From contig NZ_FLKH01000011.1 in NCBI RefSeq assembly GCF_900086715.1, positions 744,001 through 808,000 of the forward strand: a stretch of DNA of 64,000 nt. Direction: 5' to 3'. The stretch comes from Gracilibacillus timonensis (GTDB taxonomy: Bacteria; Bacillota; Bacilli; Bacillales; Amphibacillaceae). Position 1 is the first letter of the stretch, and each line of letters opens with the position of its first letter. Positions 9,101 through 16,133 of this stretch are shown here, piece after piece. The position numbers were made by a program, and so were the translations under genes. Below the pieces are notes generated by a model, which did no database searches, had not been told where the DNA came from, and worked only from the letters and a program-made list of their open reading frames with translations.

Positions 9101-10350
9101 TGAGGCTGATCCGGTAATCCAGTAAATCGAAAACCAACTCGTTCGGGGATGATATCCAAGAGTTGCTGGACTTCTTCTGTCGCAGGTTCCCATTCTACCA
9201 TGGTCTTTTCCCCATCATATGGGACGTGATCGTATAATGCTTCTCCTGCATCCATCATCTGGTTTCGATCAAAAGCTAGCATGGTGAACATGGCTTCAGG
9301 TTTATTGCGCTTCTGATCCAGACTAACAGATAAGTGGTACAATCCATTTTCATGTGGTTCTGGGTGCTCAAAGGATACAACCATGCGGTCTTTTACCTTT
9401 TCCATATTCACATCGTCTAGTTCCACTTGTTCGCCAGATGGAGAGCGCCAAGTTAGCGCAATATCATCATGAATAGGGTTGATCCCTGCCCCTTTAAAGG
9501 ACAATTCTTTCTCGGTAAAGGCTTTATATTCTAGTTTCAACTCCTGTGGATTCCAAATAGAGTTATAGGATTCCGGTGACCATTGTTCTGGCAATTGATT
9601 AAAAAAGATACTGCCCAGCCGTCCTTCTTCAGAAACATCGATGGTGTAGCTAGTGGAAGTGCTTGTATCTGTTTGGTTATAACTGGATGTCCGGATGGGA
9701 ATCCAAGAACTCATGGGTTCCGTATTGATCTCATGCTGATGGATGATATTGAGTTGCCATTCATCTCCAACGTGCAGCTCGTCCACATTAAGAGAGGAGA
9801 TGGGGATAGCAACCTCTGCCGTCATGGATCCCTCTTCCGTAATGACCTCGTAATCATAATCAGCTGCCTCTTCACCTCCTGGCCCCCAATCATTTGTAAT
9901 AGGTAAATTAGGTTCATGGACCGGAATGGTTATCGTGAAAAAGGTTTCTTGATCTGGAGAAGGTCGAATCAAAATCTCGACATTAGCTAATGACTCACTT
10001 GCCTCCTCATCTGTGTAGGTCAAACCAACGTAAAGGTTGTCGGAATCATAGCCAAGCAGGGCTTCTGTGTCTTTTTCGACCTTTTCATTATCGAATACGG
10101 TGACAAATCCCTCTAACTCGACTGCTTTCTCCCAGATATCCTCTGTTAGATCACCGTCAATAGCGATCTCTGTTTCTACTTCTGGAACGACGGCCCAACG
10201 GTTATGGTTATGATCAATAACAGGTTCGGTAGCTGGAGCAGTCTCGGCAGCAGTTATCTGATGATTTGAGACACCAGGCGAGGTTAGTTCAGGCAAAAAG
10301 TTAAGTAGTACAAACAATCCGAAACACAAGATCCACGTTTTTCTCCACAT
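6190..10350 (-). CDS. Secreted multidomain heparinase II/III-type polysaccharide lyase
   Basis: 1386 residues. A signal peptide (basic MWRK, then a hydrophobic stretch to about residue 25) directs export. Residues ~50-245 resemble a CBM9/DOMON-type sugar-binding domain. About 450-780 is an (alpha/alpha) toroid rich in Trp and Tyr. About 785-890 is a CBM6/35-like insert (FEAES..., then ...GTHEITFKTIG). From about 920 comes the heparinase II/III beta-sandwich with GHNHFDPLNLNLYAKG and PDIGYSY, where the family's metal-binding and catalytic His/Tyr residues lie. The family beta-eliminates uronic-acid polysaccharides (heparin, alginate, ulvan and others); the substrate cannot be told here. Start: AAGGAGGAG 9 bases before the ATG. 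The protein is very acidic. A weak copy of the TTWWAGACT direct repeat lies upstream (10479-10498). Confidence 0.8.
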   Translation of the reverse strand: MWRKTWILCFGLFVLLNFLPELTSPGVSNHQITAAETAPATEPVIDHNHNRWAVVPEVETEIAIDGDLTEDIWEKAVELEGFVTVFDNEKVEKDTEALLGYDSDNLYVGLTYTDEEASESLANVEILIRPSPDQETFFTITIPVHEPNLPITNDWGPGGEEAADYDYEVITEEGSMTAEVAIPISSLNVDELHVGDEWQLNIIHQHEINTEPMSSWIPIRTSSYNQTDTSTSTSYTIDVSEEGRLGSIFFNQLPEQWSPESYNSIWNPQELKLEYKAFTEKELSFKGAGINPIHDDIALTWRSPSGEQVELDDVNMEKVKDRMVVSFEHPEPHENGLYHLSVSLDQKRNKPEAMFTMLAFDRNQMMDAGEALYDHVPYDGEKTMVEWEPATEEVQQLLDIIPERVGFRFTGLPDQPQLHPDRNFSWDIDQPDIISSNHSDKTYPNEEYPEDQALTVTNKKGKTVEYPYYEDENGRKYFLSAHKWWLQRNYALGQMSKIASEDPLGAARLLQRFAEVYEGYIPVSDHVWQNFPVEVSSGPPYPWWGGVWNRWSASELWDLRNLFNAYATVKQTNALELLSDEAGEDVDQKIVEAMFKPSVEFARTFPIINHNMDYTKWVGLGDMSKAINDPSYIHEGVELLEDYTTNEYLFDGFYKETTLSYHNQSTNGINRAIDAFQGWSDPQGYTSPRSGTRFDDLDMREAFPALGKSQEIPQMLIYPDGKYLPTQDTWANEVSGNPNLTDGSFLLPASGYARLQRGTPDEEEESTGITYLFPGLDIVDQTTEDRLFADSGTVQFEAESEGNQITFVFEVPETDTYRVDLKPFKAASYGLYEILMNNKTITELDFFNTGSGPGDMETLATLELEKGTHEITFKTIGKSDEATNYKMGVIELVLLNEEAQQEDDGEEGNPAQPSQLYMNFDPKYGHNHFDPLNLNLYAKGQELLPDIGYSYTFYRRWATSTMGHNTVVVDSKDMTTSGEAEHGGNIELFAPISDQLQVMRAHQEKAYPGTDEYSREPWFIGFPDGEDGYVLDLFRVSGGNRHEYTLQGDANRDAHFDTDMELTEYGDYLLPEGTEVTLPETAYDTGYAEGHYYGYIYLQNVMEAALEDEQYQLTLTTEENEEEQAKMKITGLLESGENELYLAESPSLRSTRLHGTSMDTNDEAVKYHMPKFVLRRDGENLSSQFITLMEPYQHDEEPRIDHIEKLEIKDAHPGDIAVAVTHGETTDIILSSPHHPEEPLVVDDTTMTGKMGMIRLQNGEVTDMYLIGGSLLEKGTEQLTGNETIKGTLTNVMRQAKQDSYDAFVTDTNIPEDTRGSHMVITHPDGKTHGYEIKEIMKENDQTIIQTNGMDPGFSIHSDGSSEMNFYPFKTWDGEHTFQIETFSTK

Positions 10351-10701
10351 GTTATTTTCTCCTCCTTATGGTAATGTTGCTAAAAACATATGCGCTCTAA
10401 CTGGGAAGTACGACAGCCATAGTAACCGTAATCTTTTCGATCGTTTCGCTGTAGTTGCTAACAATGTCTTGAAATCGGAGTCTATAAAAAGTCTAAAAAT
10501 AGATTTACTTATATATTAGTAATGGAGATTTCTGTGAAAGGGGGAGGATATTTCTCTTTTCATTTGGAACAAAAAAAGATAATAAGGAGGTCACTATTAA
10601 CGTCTGATGGCATGTATTGCAAAACAGTCCTTGTTAATAATCGTTTCCTCCTGTAAGTTTTCGGTGCAATGAAGTCATGGTGTTATCTCATCCATTTGAA
10701 A
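10351..10701. other. Intergenic region upstream of the lyase gene
   Basis: 351 bases without a credible gene. It must hold the lyase promoter, but no clear -35/-10 pair with a 17-bp spacer is visible; the direct repeat at 10479-10498 is the best regulatory candidate. An AAGGAGGT-like sequence near 10583 has no start codon at a usable distance. Confidence 0.4.
10479..10498 (-). promoter_or_regulatory. Weak copy of the TTWWAGACT direct repeat
   Basis: Minus strand reads TTTTAGACT, two bases, TTATAGACT, the same 11-bp period as the element at 3863-3882. Unlike the other sites it is not followed by a recognisable TTGTC(A/T) -35 box, so its function is less certain. Confidence 0.4.
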
Positions 10702-11904
10702 CTAGTTTGATAAAGTAATCACTTTTCCTTCCTTTGCCCAATCTAGTTGATATTCACTTGGCATGCGCGATTCTTCAAAACATTTCATGAGTGTTTCAGA
10801 TAATCCCTCCACCCAAGTAAGATCTTTTTGCTGGTCATGTTGAATAAGTGTATCAGGGAAATGAATAATCTCAGGCATAGAATGGTGCATGCTATTAATA
10901 CATAATGTATGGGCGTAGGCGGCCTCTGGACCACAATAAATAACTTGCTTTCCTGATTTAGCGGCTTCGATACATATCGATAATTTGTGCAAAGGGTCTT
11001 CGGTTCTTGGATCTTTATAGGTTTTTTTGTTTCCATCATGAAAGTGAGCAACAACGCCATTGGAGCCTTCTTCTTGTGTATAGCTTATGGTGGCATGTTC
11101 AAATTCAAATGTGAAATGGGGGCCAAATGTCTCCGGAACAGCGTGTGTCGCATAATACAGTACTTCCACACCCTCATCTATTATTGTTTTGACTGCACAC
11201 GTATCGAAGTTTTCAATTGGATTCGCTCGATAAAGTTCGGCAGTGACTTGCTGCAAATGTGCACTCTCTTCGGTTGTGGCACCTAAGAGGTAAAACATGT
11301 GATGAAGATAATGTGCACAGGCATTGCTGGCTACACTATCTATGATCAGCTCTCCATTATTACCATATTTTCGACCGGCCCATGGTGCGCGCTCAAAATA
11401 ACTGCCTGTTCGCGGCCAAAGCGCGATCGTTTTCAGTCTTTTGGGTTTTCCGTAAAGACCATTTTGAATATCGTGCTTTAATGCTTGAATCGATGGCTGA
11501 AATGACCAATTAAAACCAATCGCTAAAAATTTGTTACTCGCATTTCGGGTAGCAATCATTCTTTCAGCATCTTCCACCGTTGTACACATTGGTTTTTCAC
11601 AAAGCACATGGCTGCCATGTGTCAACGCATAGCACGTCTGATCGGCATGAAGATGAATCGGTGTAGAGATAATGGCAAGGTCAGCACTCCAATTTTCATA
11701 GAATGTCTCTATGGATGAAAAAACAGGAATCTGCCGTTCGATGATCGTTTGGTAGTTCTTGCTTTTTTGCGGGTTTATATCCACTACTCCCACAATAGAC
11801 GCTTCTGAGGAATCCAGCAGATGGCTGACATAGAGGTCGCCATATCCTCCGATTCCAATTAAAACAATGGATACGTTTGATTTAATGATGCTCTCCTCCT
11901 TCAT
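10702..11904 (-). CDS. Gfo/Idh/MocA family oxidoreductase
   Basis: Up to 400 residues. N-terminal NAD(P)-binding Rossmann fold (VLIGIGGYG, then VVDINPQK); the family's catalytic EKP motif is in HVLCEKPMCT. Members oxidise, reduce or epimerise sugars, inositols or uronates. Start choice is unusual: the ATG at 11904 has no ribosome binding site, while a perfect AAGGAGGAG sits immediately after it inside the frame. Translation may therefore begin at the in-frame ATT (11886) or ATC (11889), giving 394-395 residues. The promoter at 11935-11982 is of the same special type as those of the epimerase and esterase units. Confidence 0.82.
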   Translation of the reverse strand: MKEESIIKSNVSIVLIGIGGYGDLYVSHLLDSSEASIVGVVDINPQKSKNYQTIIERQIPVFSSIETFYENWSADLAIISTPIHLHADQTCYALTHGSHVLCEKPMCTTVEDAERMIATRNASNKFLAIGFNWSFQPSIQALKHDIQNGLYGKPKRLKTIALWPRTGSYFERAPWAGRKYGNNGELIIDSVASNACAHYLHHMFYLLGATTEESAHLQQVTAELYRANPIENFDTCAVKTIIDEGVEVLYYATHAVPETFGPHFTFEFEHATISYTQEEGSNGVVAHFHDGNKKTYKDPRTEDPLHKLSICIEAAKSGKQVIYCGPEAAYAHTLCINSMHHSMPEIIHFPDTLIQHDQQKDLTWVEGLSETLMKCFEESRMPSEYQLDWAKEGKVITLSN

Positions 11905-11934
11905 TTTTGTGATGTATCTGGAAAATATATGAAC

Positions 11935-11982
11935 AGTATAATGGGAGGTGCCGGTGATGACAAGTCTTTAAATAGACTATAA
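11935..11982 (-). promoter_or_regulatory. TTAAAGACT-type promoter of the Gfo/Idh/MocA gene
   Basis: On the minus strand TTATAGTCT (11982-11974) and TTAAAGACT (11971-11963) repeat with an 11-bp period. The final T starts TTGTCA (11963-11958); a 17-bp spacer leads to TATACT (11940-11935). Confidence 0.7.
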
Positions 11983-12119
11983 GTTCAGTTTAATGTTTTT
12001 GATTGGGCGTTAAAAGGGGTTGTTGTATAGAGTTGTTACTTGTTATAAGTTTCGAGTAAATGAAGCGATTGTATGGCTAGTGCTCTCGGTTTCCAAAAAA
12101 ATAAAATCGCTATCCCCAT

Positions 12120-12167
12120 TAATGGACACTTTAAAGACTTGTCATTTATATAGGATTCGAGTAAATT
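12120..12167 (+). promoter_or_regulatory. TTAAAGACT-type promoter of the esterase unit
   Basis: TTAAAGACT at 12131-12139 overlaps TTGTCA (12139-12144); a 17-bp spacer leads to TAAATT (12162-12167). An upstream half-site at the same 11-bp distance (12120-12128) is degenerate, keeping GAC. Confidence 0.6.
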
Positions 12168-12234
12168 TATAGTTACCAAATATAGAAATCTGAAATTTGG
12201 AAATATATTGGTATCCGAAAGGGGGAGATAACTA

Positions 12235-14175
12235 GTGTACATAAGGAGCTATTTGAATCAAGTGGCAGGAGAAATCACAGAGCGTCCGTTACCTTCTTTT
12301 TCTTCAGACAGCGAATACTTCTTATGGAAAAAAAGTAAACAAAGACAATTTAAGAAAATGCTTGGGATCGATACGTTTTTTAATAAACCGAGGACACCAT
12401 TAAATGTAACAATAACTGGCACACTGCAAAGTGATACACACCGAATTGAAAAAATATATTATGAAAGTTTACCTGGCTTGTATGTAACGGCTCATTTATA
12501 TGTGCCCAATGATGTAGAAGTTCCTGCCCCAGCCCTTATATACCTTTGTGGTCACAGTCTTTCACAAAAAATAAATTACCAAGATCATCCTAGGAAATTC
12601 GCTCAACTTGGGTTTGTTACGTTGATTATTGATACAATCCAATTCGGAGAGGTGCAAGGAATGCACCATGGGACCTATGCACACGGTCAATTTCAATGGA
12701 TTAGCAAAGGTTATACACCTGCGGCAACCGAGGTTTGGAATGCAGTAAGGGGTATCGATTTACTGACAGAACGACAGGAAGTAGACCCGGATAAAATCGG
12801 CATCACTGGACATTCTGGTGGGGGAGCTATTAGCTGGTGGACTGCTTGTTGTGATGATCGAATTAAGGCAGCAGCCGCATCGAGTGGTACTGGTACGATT
12901 GCTTCACAGGTAAGAGAAAGAACGATAGATACACATTGTGATTGTATTTTTCCAAATAATCCATATGGCTGGTCACTTATTGAATCTTATGCCTTGATGG
13001 CTCCGCGTCCGATGTTAATTATATCTCCGGATCGAGACAGAAATTATACCATAGACTCGGTTCAGTTCGTTTATGAAAAATTGAAAGCGCTATATTGTGA
13101 TTTGGGTTGCAAGGAGAAAATTCAGTTATTTGACTTTCATGCACACCATTCTTATAGTTCCGCCTCTCGAAAGGCCGCTTTCTCATGGTTCCTTCAACAT
13201 TTAAAAGGGGAGGGACATCATCCAGTTAGTGATATTGATGGGAAAAGGGAGGGCGAGGAAGAGTTGCTTGTCTATCAAGGCAAGCAACCAGCAAATGATG
13301 AATCAACATCGGTTCAAGAGTGGTTGATTGCATTAAGCCAACAGCCATCGATTACAACGCCTCAAGAGCTTACAGCGGTTAAAGAAAACGTCATTCAGAA
13401 ACTAAAGCAAGAGAGTTTTGCTGCATTTCCTAACTATTCTATTCCGCTGGCTATGGAAACTAAGCAAAAATATTTTACGAACGAAGATAGTTGGCACCAC
13501 ACGTTTTCCATTATTTCTGAGTATAGCTGGAGGATTACGGGGTTTTTGCAAGGAGAGGATATGCAGGTTTCTCATTCACCGACTGCTATCTATTTACAGT
13601 CACCTGGAGGGGTAGATGGGTTTAAGTTTCATCACATACCGATGATTCATGATTTACCGTCTTCGTGGCTGCAGGCAATGTTGGAGGTAAGAGGAGTTGG
13701 TGAAAGTGCCTGGGGCCCCGAAATCAATTGGAATGTACGTAGATCTTTAGCTCTGACAGGAAGAACCGTCGCCTCTTTACGAGTTTGGGATGTATTACGA
13801 GGGGTCCAAGCTCTAAGGTCCATGCCTGAAGTGCATCCCGATAAGATTGTTATTGCAGCCGAAAAGGATATGACGGTTCCAGCCCTTTATGCCGCATTGC
13901 TTGATCAAAGGATATATGCCGTTATTTTAAAAGATCCTCCCGCTTCACAAGATATACCAAGTAATCCAAATGGCAATGATCACTTAATTGAAATGATTAA
14001 TGCACTACGACACACAGATTTACCTCAGGTGGCAGGACTTATTTGGCCGACCAAATTAATTTTTCTTGGGAATCGGCCGAAAAGTTATCGTTGGTCGGAA
14101 GCGGTTCATAAAAAACTTGGCGAACCAGGTGGGGCATGGCGAGTCCAAGAGTTAGCAGGTTTTAACATCTTATAG
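12235..14175 (+). CDS. Two-domain alpha/beta hydrolase, acetyl xylan esterase-like
   Basis: 646 residues with a GTG start, supported by GGGGGAGAT 6-8 bases upstream. The first domain (~60-330) is an alpha/beta hydrolase: nucleophile elbow GHSGGG (Ser194), acid in SPDRDRN and histidine in FHAHHS, as in acetyl xylan esterase/dienelactone hydrolase relatives. The second domain (~430-646) repeats the fold's pattern (VHPDKIVIAAEKDM) but has no nucleophile Ser at the elbow, so it looks inactive and may bind substrate. No signal peptide, so it acts in the cytoplasm, probably removing ester groups from imported oligosaccharides. It heads a run that continues with the SIS gene 23 bases on. Confidence 0.75.
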   Translation: MYIRSYLNQVAGEITERPLPSFSSDSEYFLWKKSKQRQFKKMLGIDTFFNKPRTPLNVTITGTLQSDTHRIEKIYYESLPGLYVTAHLYVPNDVEVPAPALIYLCGHSLSQKINYQDHPRKFAQLGFVTLIIDTIQFGEVQGMHHGTYAHGQFQWISKGYTPAATEVWNAVRGIDLLTERQEVDPDKIGITGHSGGGAISWWTACCDDRIKAAAASSGTGTIASQVRERTIDTHCDCIFPNNPYGWSLIESYALMAPRPMLIISPDRDRNYTIDSVQFVYEKLKALYCDLGCKEKIQLFDFHAHHSYSSASRKAAFSWFLQHLKGEGHHPVSDIDGKREGEEELLVYQGKQPANDESTSVQEWLIALSQQPSITTPQELTAVKENVIQKLKQESFAAFPNYSIPLAMETKQKYFTNEDSWHHTFSIISEYSWRITGFLQGEDMQVSHSPTAIYLQSPGGVDGFKFHHIPMIHDLPSSWLQAMLEVRGVGESAWGPEINWNVRRSLALTGRTVASLRVWDVLRGVQALRSMPEVHPDKIVIAAEKDMTVPALYAALLDQRIYAVILKDPPASQDIPSNPNGNDHLIEMINALRHTDLPQVAGLIWPTKLIFLGNRPKSYRWSEAVHKKLGEPGGAWRVQELAGFNIL

Positions 14176-14198
14176 ATTTCATAAAAAGGAGGATGACG

Positions 14199-14951
14199 AT
14201 GGAATTAACCGTAAAATACCAAGAAGAAATCAACCAATTTTTATCAGAAATCCTAAGAACGGAAAAGGAAAATATCTTGAACTCAGCTCAGTGGGTCACA
14301 GAACAAATCAAGCAGGATAAGATATTTTATGTGTTTGGCCCAGGCGGACATTCTAATCTTGCCTCACAGGAAATTTTCTATCGAGCAGGAGGGTTAATGC
14401 ATGCTAACGCGATTCTCGATGAGGGAACATTGCTCAGTAATGGTGCGTTACGGTCATCGGCGATGGAACGAATGCCTGGATATGGAAGAATGGTCATTAA
14501 TGATAACCATTTAGACGAAGGTGACCTGTTGATTATTATTAATGCTTATGGAATCAACTCCGCAGCAATAGGTGCTGCACTTGAAGCAAAGGAGCGGGGA
14601 GTGCGAACTATTGGGATTTGTTCTGTTCAGCACGCGGAACATACACCTGTTGATCATCCTGCAAGACACCCATCTAAATACAACCTATTTGAGCTAACGG
14701 ATCTCACCATTGATTCCAAAGTAAAGGAAGGAGATGCTGTTATACAAATTGAAGGTCTAGAGCAAAAAGTGGGGGCTATTTCCACATTTGTAAACGCATT
14801 CATTATGAATGCGATTTGTATGGAGGCTACCCAGATGTTAGTCCGTGACAATCTACAACCGCCAATCTGGAAAAGCAGTAATATTCCAGGAGGAGATGAA
14901 TGGAATCAGAAGTATATTCACAAATTTAAAGGAATCATTAAGAAGTTGTAG
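14199..14951 (+). CDS. SIS-domain sugar isomerase/phosphosugar-binding protein
   Basis: 250 residues from the ATG at 14199, which is spaced 6 bases from AAGGAGG; the ATG at 14193 overlaps that site and is less likely. SIS fold: VFGPGGHSN near the phosphosugar-binding loop, LLIIINAYGINSAAI as the Ser-rich central loop, and Glu/His-rich helices at the C-terminus. It resembles the UPF0309/YckK-like 'sugar isomerase domain' group. The family binds or isomerises amino- or keto-sugar phosphates. Lying between an esterase and a LacI gene, it probably handles a sugar from the imported oligosaccharide. Confidence 0.75.
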   Translation: MELTVKYQEEINQFLSEILRTEKENILNSAQWVTEQIKQDKIFYVFGPGGHSNLASQEIFYRAGGLMHANAILDEGTLLSNGALRSSAMERMPGYGRMVINDNHLDEGDLLIIINAYGINSAAIGAALEAKERGVRTIGICSVQHAEHTPVDHPARHPSKYNLFELTDLTIDSKVKEGDAVIQIEGLEQKVGAISTFVNAFIMNAICMEATQMLVRDNLQPPIWKSSNIPGGDEWNQKYIHKFKGIIKKL

Positions 14952-14975
14952 TGGGAGAGGATAGATATCGACAAA

Positions 14976-15004
14976 TTGATTAAGAAATAGAAATCGATTA
15001 CTAA
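14976..15004 (+). promoter_or_regulatory. Promoter and LacI operator of the LacI/ABC unit
   Basis: TTGATT (14976-14981), a 17-bp spacer and TACTAA (14999-15004). A 16-bp near-palindrome TAGAAATCGATTACTA with central CG (14988-15003) covers the spacer and -10 box, the usual place for a LacI-family repressor. A related palindrome lies at 16087-16098. Confidence 0.65.
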
Positions 15005-15018
15005 AAGGTGAGGAAATA

Positions 15019-16077
15019 GTGAAAAAACATCCGACAATATATGATATAGCAAAAAAAGCAGATACATCTACCGCAACCGTTTCTCGTGTCTTAAGCAACA
15101 ATGGTTATCCTGTTAGACCAGAGTTAAGGGACAAAATCAGAAAAGTTGCGGAAGAAGTAAATTATATTCCCAATGTGATTGGCAGACAACTAAAGACTAA
15201 TAATAGCATGACGATTGGTGTCATTATTCCATCGATAACAAATCCTTTCTACTCCTCTATTATGCTAGGGATTGAGGATGTTGCCAGGAGTAGGGGATAT
15301 CATGTTTTTCTATGTAACTCTCATCGCAGTCCGCAATTGGAAGAGGAATATTTAAAAACGTTATTTGAAAAACAAGTAAAAGGATTAATTGTTTCATCTA
15401 TTTCTCCTGATAAGAAACTGCTTGGAGCTTTAATAGATAAGGGTTTAAATATTGTAGCCTTTGATCAAACAATAGATGGTTTGGATAGTAGTCAAATTCA
15501 CTTTGACTATCAAAAAGGTGGATTTATGGCGACAGAACATTTAATAAAGAGCGGCCATCAAAAAATTGCTTTAATAAGTGCTCCATTGACCCGTCCAAGT
15601 CGGAAAAGTGTCTATGAGGGCTATCTCCATGCATTAAATCAGTATGGTCTTGGGGTGGATAAATCATGGATCCAAATTGCTTCAAGAGAATATGAGGAAT
15701 TTGAAAGAAATTATGAATTTAAAAATGGCATCGAGTTAACACAAAATTTATTAAAAGGGACGGATTTACCAACTGCAATTTTCGTTTGTAATGATATGAC
15801 AGCATTTGGTGTGATGAATGAATTGATCAAACAAGGCATAAAGATCCCTGAGCAAATTTCTGTTATGGGGTTTGATAACATTGAGTTTTCAGAAATGATT
15901 ACACCACCGTTAACTACCATTCAACAGCCAGATTACGAAATGGGTAAATTAGCATGTAATATGCTGCTAGATCAATTAGATGAAAAAACAGTGGAAAATG
16001 TAGATATTATGTTACAACCGAGAATAGTCGATCGCAGCTCTGTACTCCACTTAGAAGATTCATTATTAAATCGTTGA
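15019..16077 (+). CDS. LacI family transcriptional regulator
   Basis: 352 residues, GTG start with AAAGGTGAGG upstream. The N-terminal LacI headpiece reads TIYDIAKKADTSTATVSRVLSN, followed by the hinge helix; residues ~60-345 form the periplasmic-binding-protein effector domain (TIGVIIPSITNPFYSSIMLGIE and the C-terminal LTTIQQP). It sits directly upstream of the importer genes, and palindromes with central CG occur both at its own promoter and between it and the first permease gene. Autoregulation and control of the importer are therefore likely. The effector is unknown, probably a sugar from this cluster. Confidence 0.92.
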   Translation: MKKHPTIYDIAKKADTSTATVSRVLSNNGYPVRPELRDKIRKVAEEVNYIPNVIGRQLKTNNSMTIGVIIPSITNPFYSSIMLGIEDVARSRGYHVFLCNSHRSPQLEEEYLKTLFEKQVKGLIVSSISPDKKLLGALIDKGLNIVAFDQTIDGLDSSQIHFDYQKGGFMATEHLIKSGHQKIALISAPLTRPSRKSVYEGYLHALNQYGLGVDKSWIQIASREYEEFERNYEFKNGIELTQNLLKGTDLPTAIFVCNDMTAFGVMNELIKQGIKIPEQISVMGFDNIEFSEMITPPLTTIQQPDYEMGKLACNMLLDQLDEKTVENVDIMLQPRIVDRSSVLHLEDSLLNR

Positions 16078-16086
16078 ATGGTCATG

Positions 16087-16098
16087 GTAATCGGTTAC
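16087..16098. promoter_or_regulatory. Second LacI-type operator
   Basis: GTAATCGGTTAC, a 12-bp palindrome with one mismatched pair and a central CG. It shares the core TAATCGRTTAC with the site at the LacI promoter and lies 36 bases before the permease start. Confidence 0.55.
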
Positions 16099-16133
16099 TG
16101 CTGCCAATTAATGAAAAAAGGAGGTACCATTGA

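Noticed and set aside
9583-9906. 107-codon open frame opposite the lyase gene
   Set aside because: Shadow of the lyase; no ribosome binding site.
10421-10433. AGTAACCGTAATC, resembling the LacI operator
   Set aside because: Only one half-site fits (AGTAACCG); the other half does not, so control of the lyase by the LacI protein is not supported.
10608-10670. Tiny ORF MACIAKQS... downstream of an AAGGAGGT sequence
   Set aside because: The ribosome binding site is about 16 bases from the ATG, too far, and the peptide resembles nothing known to me.
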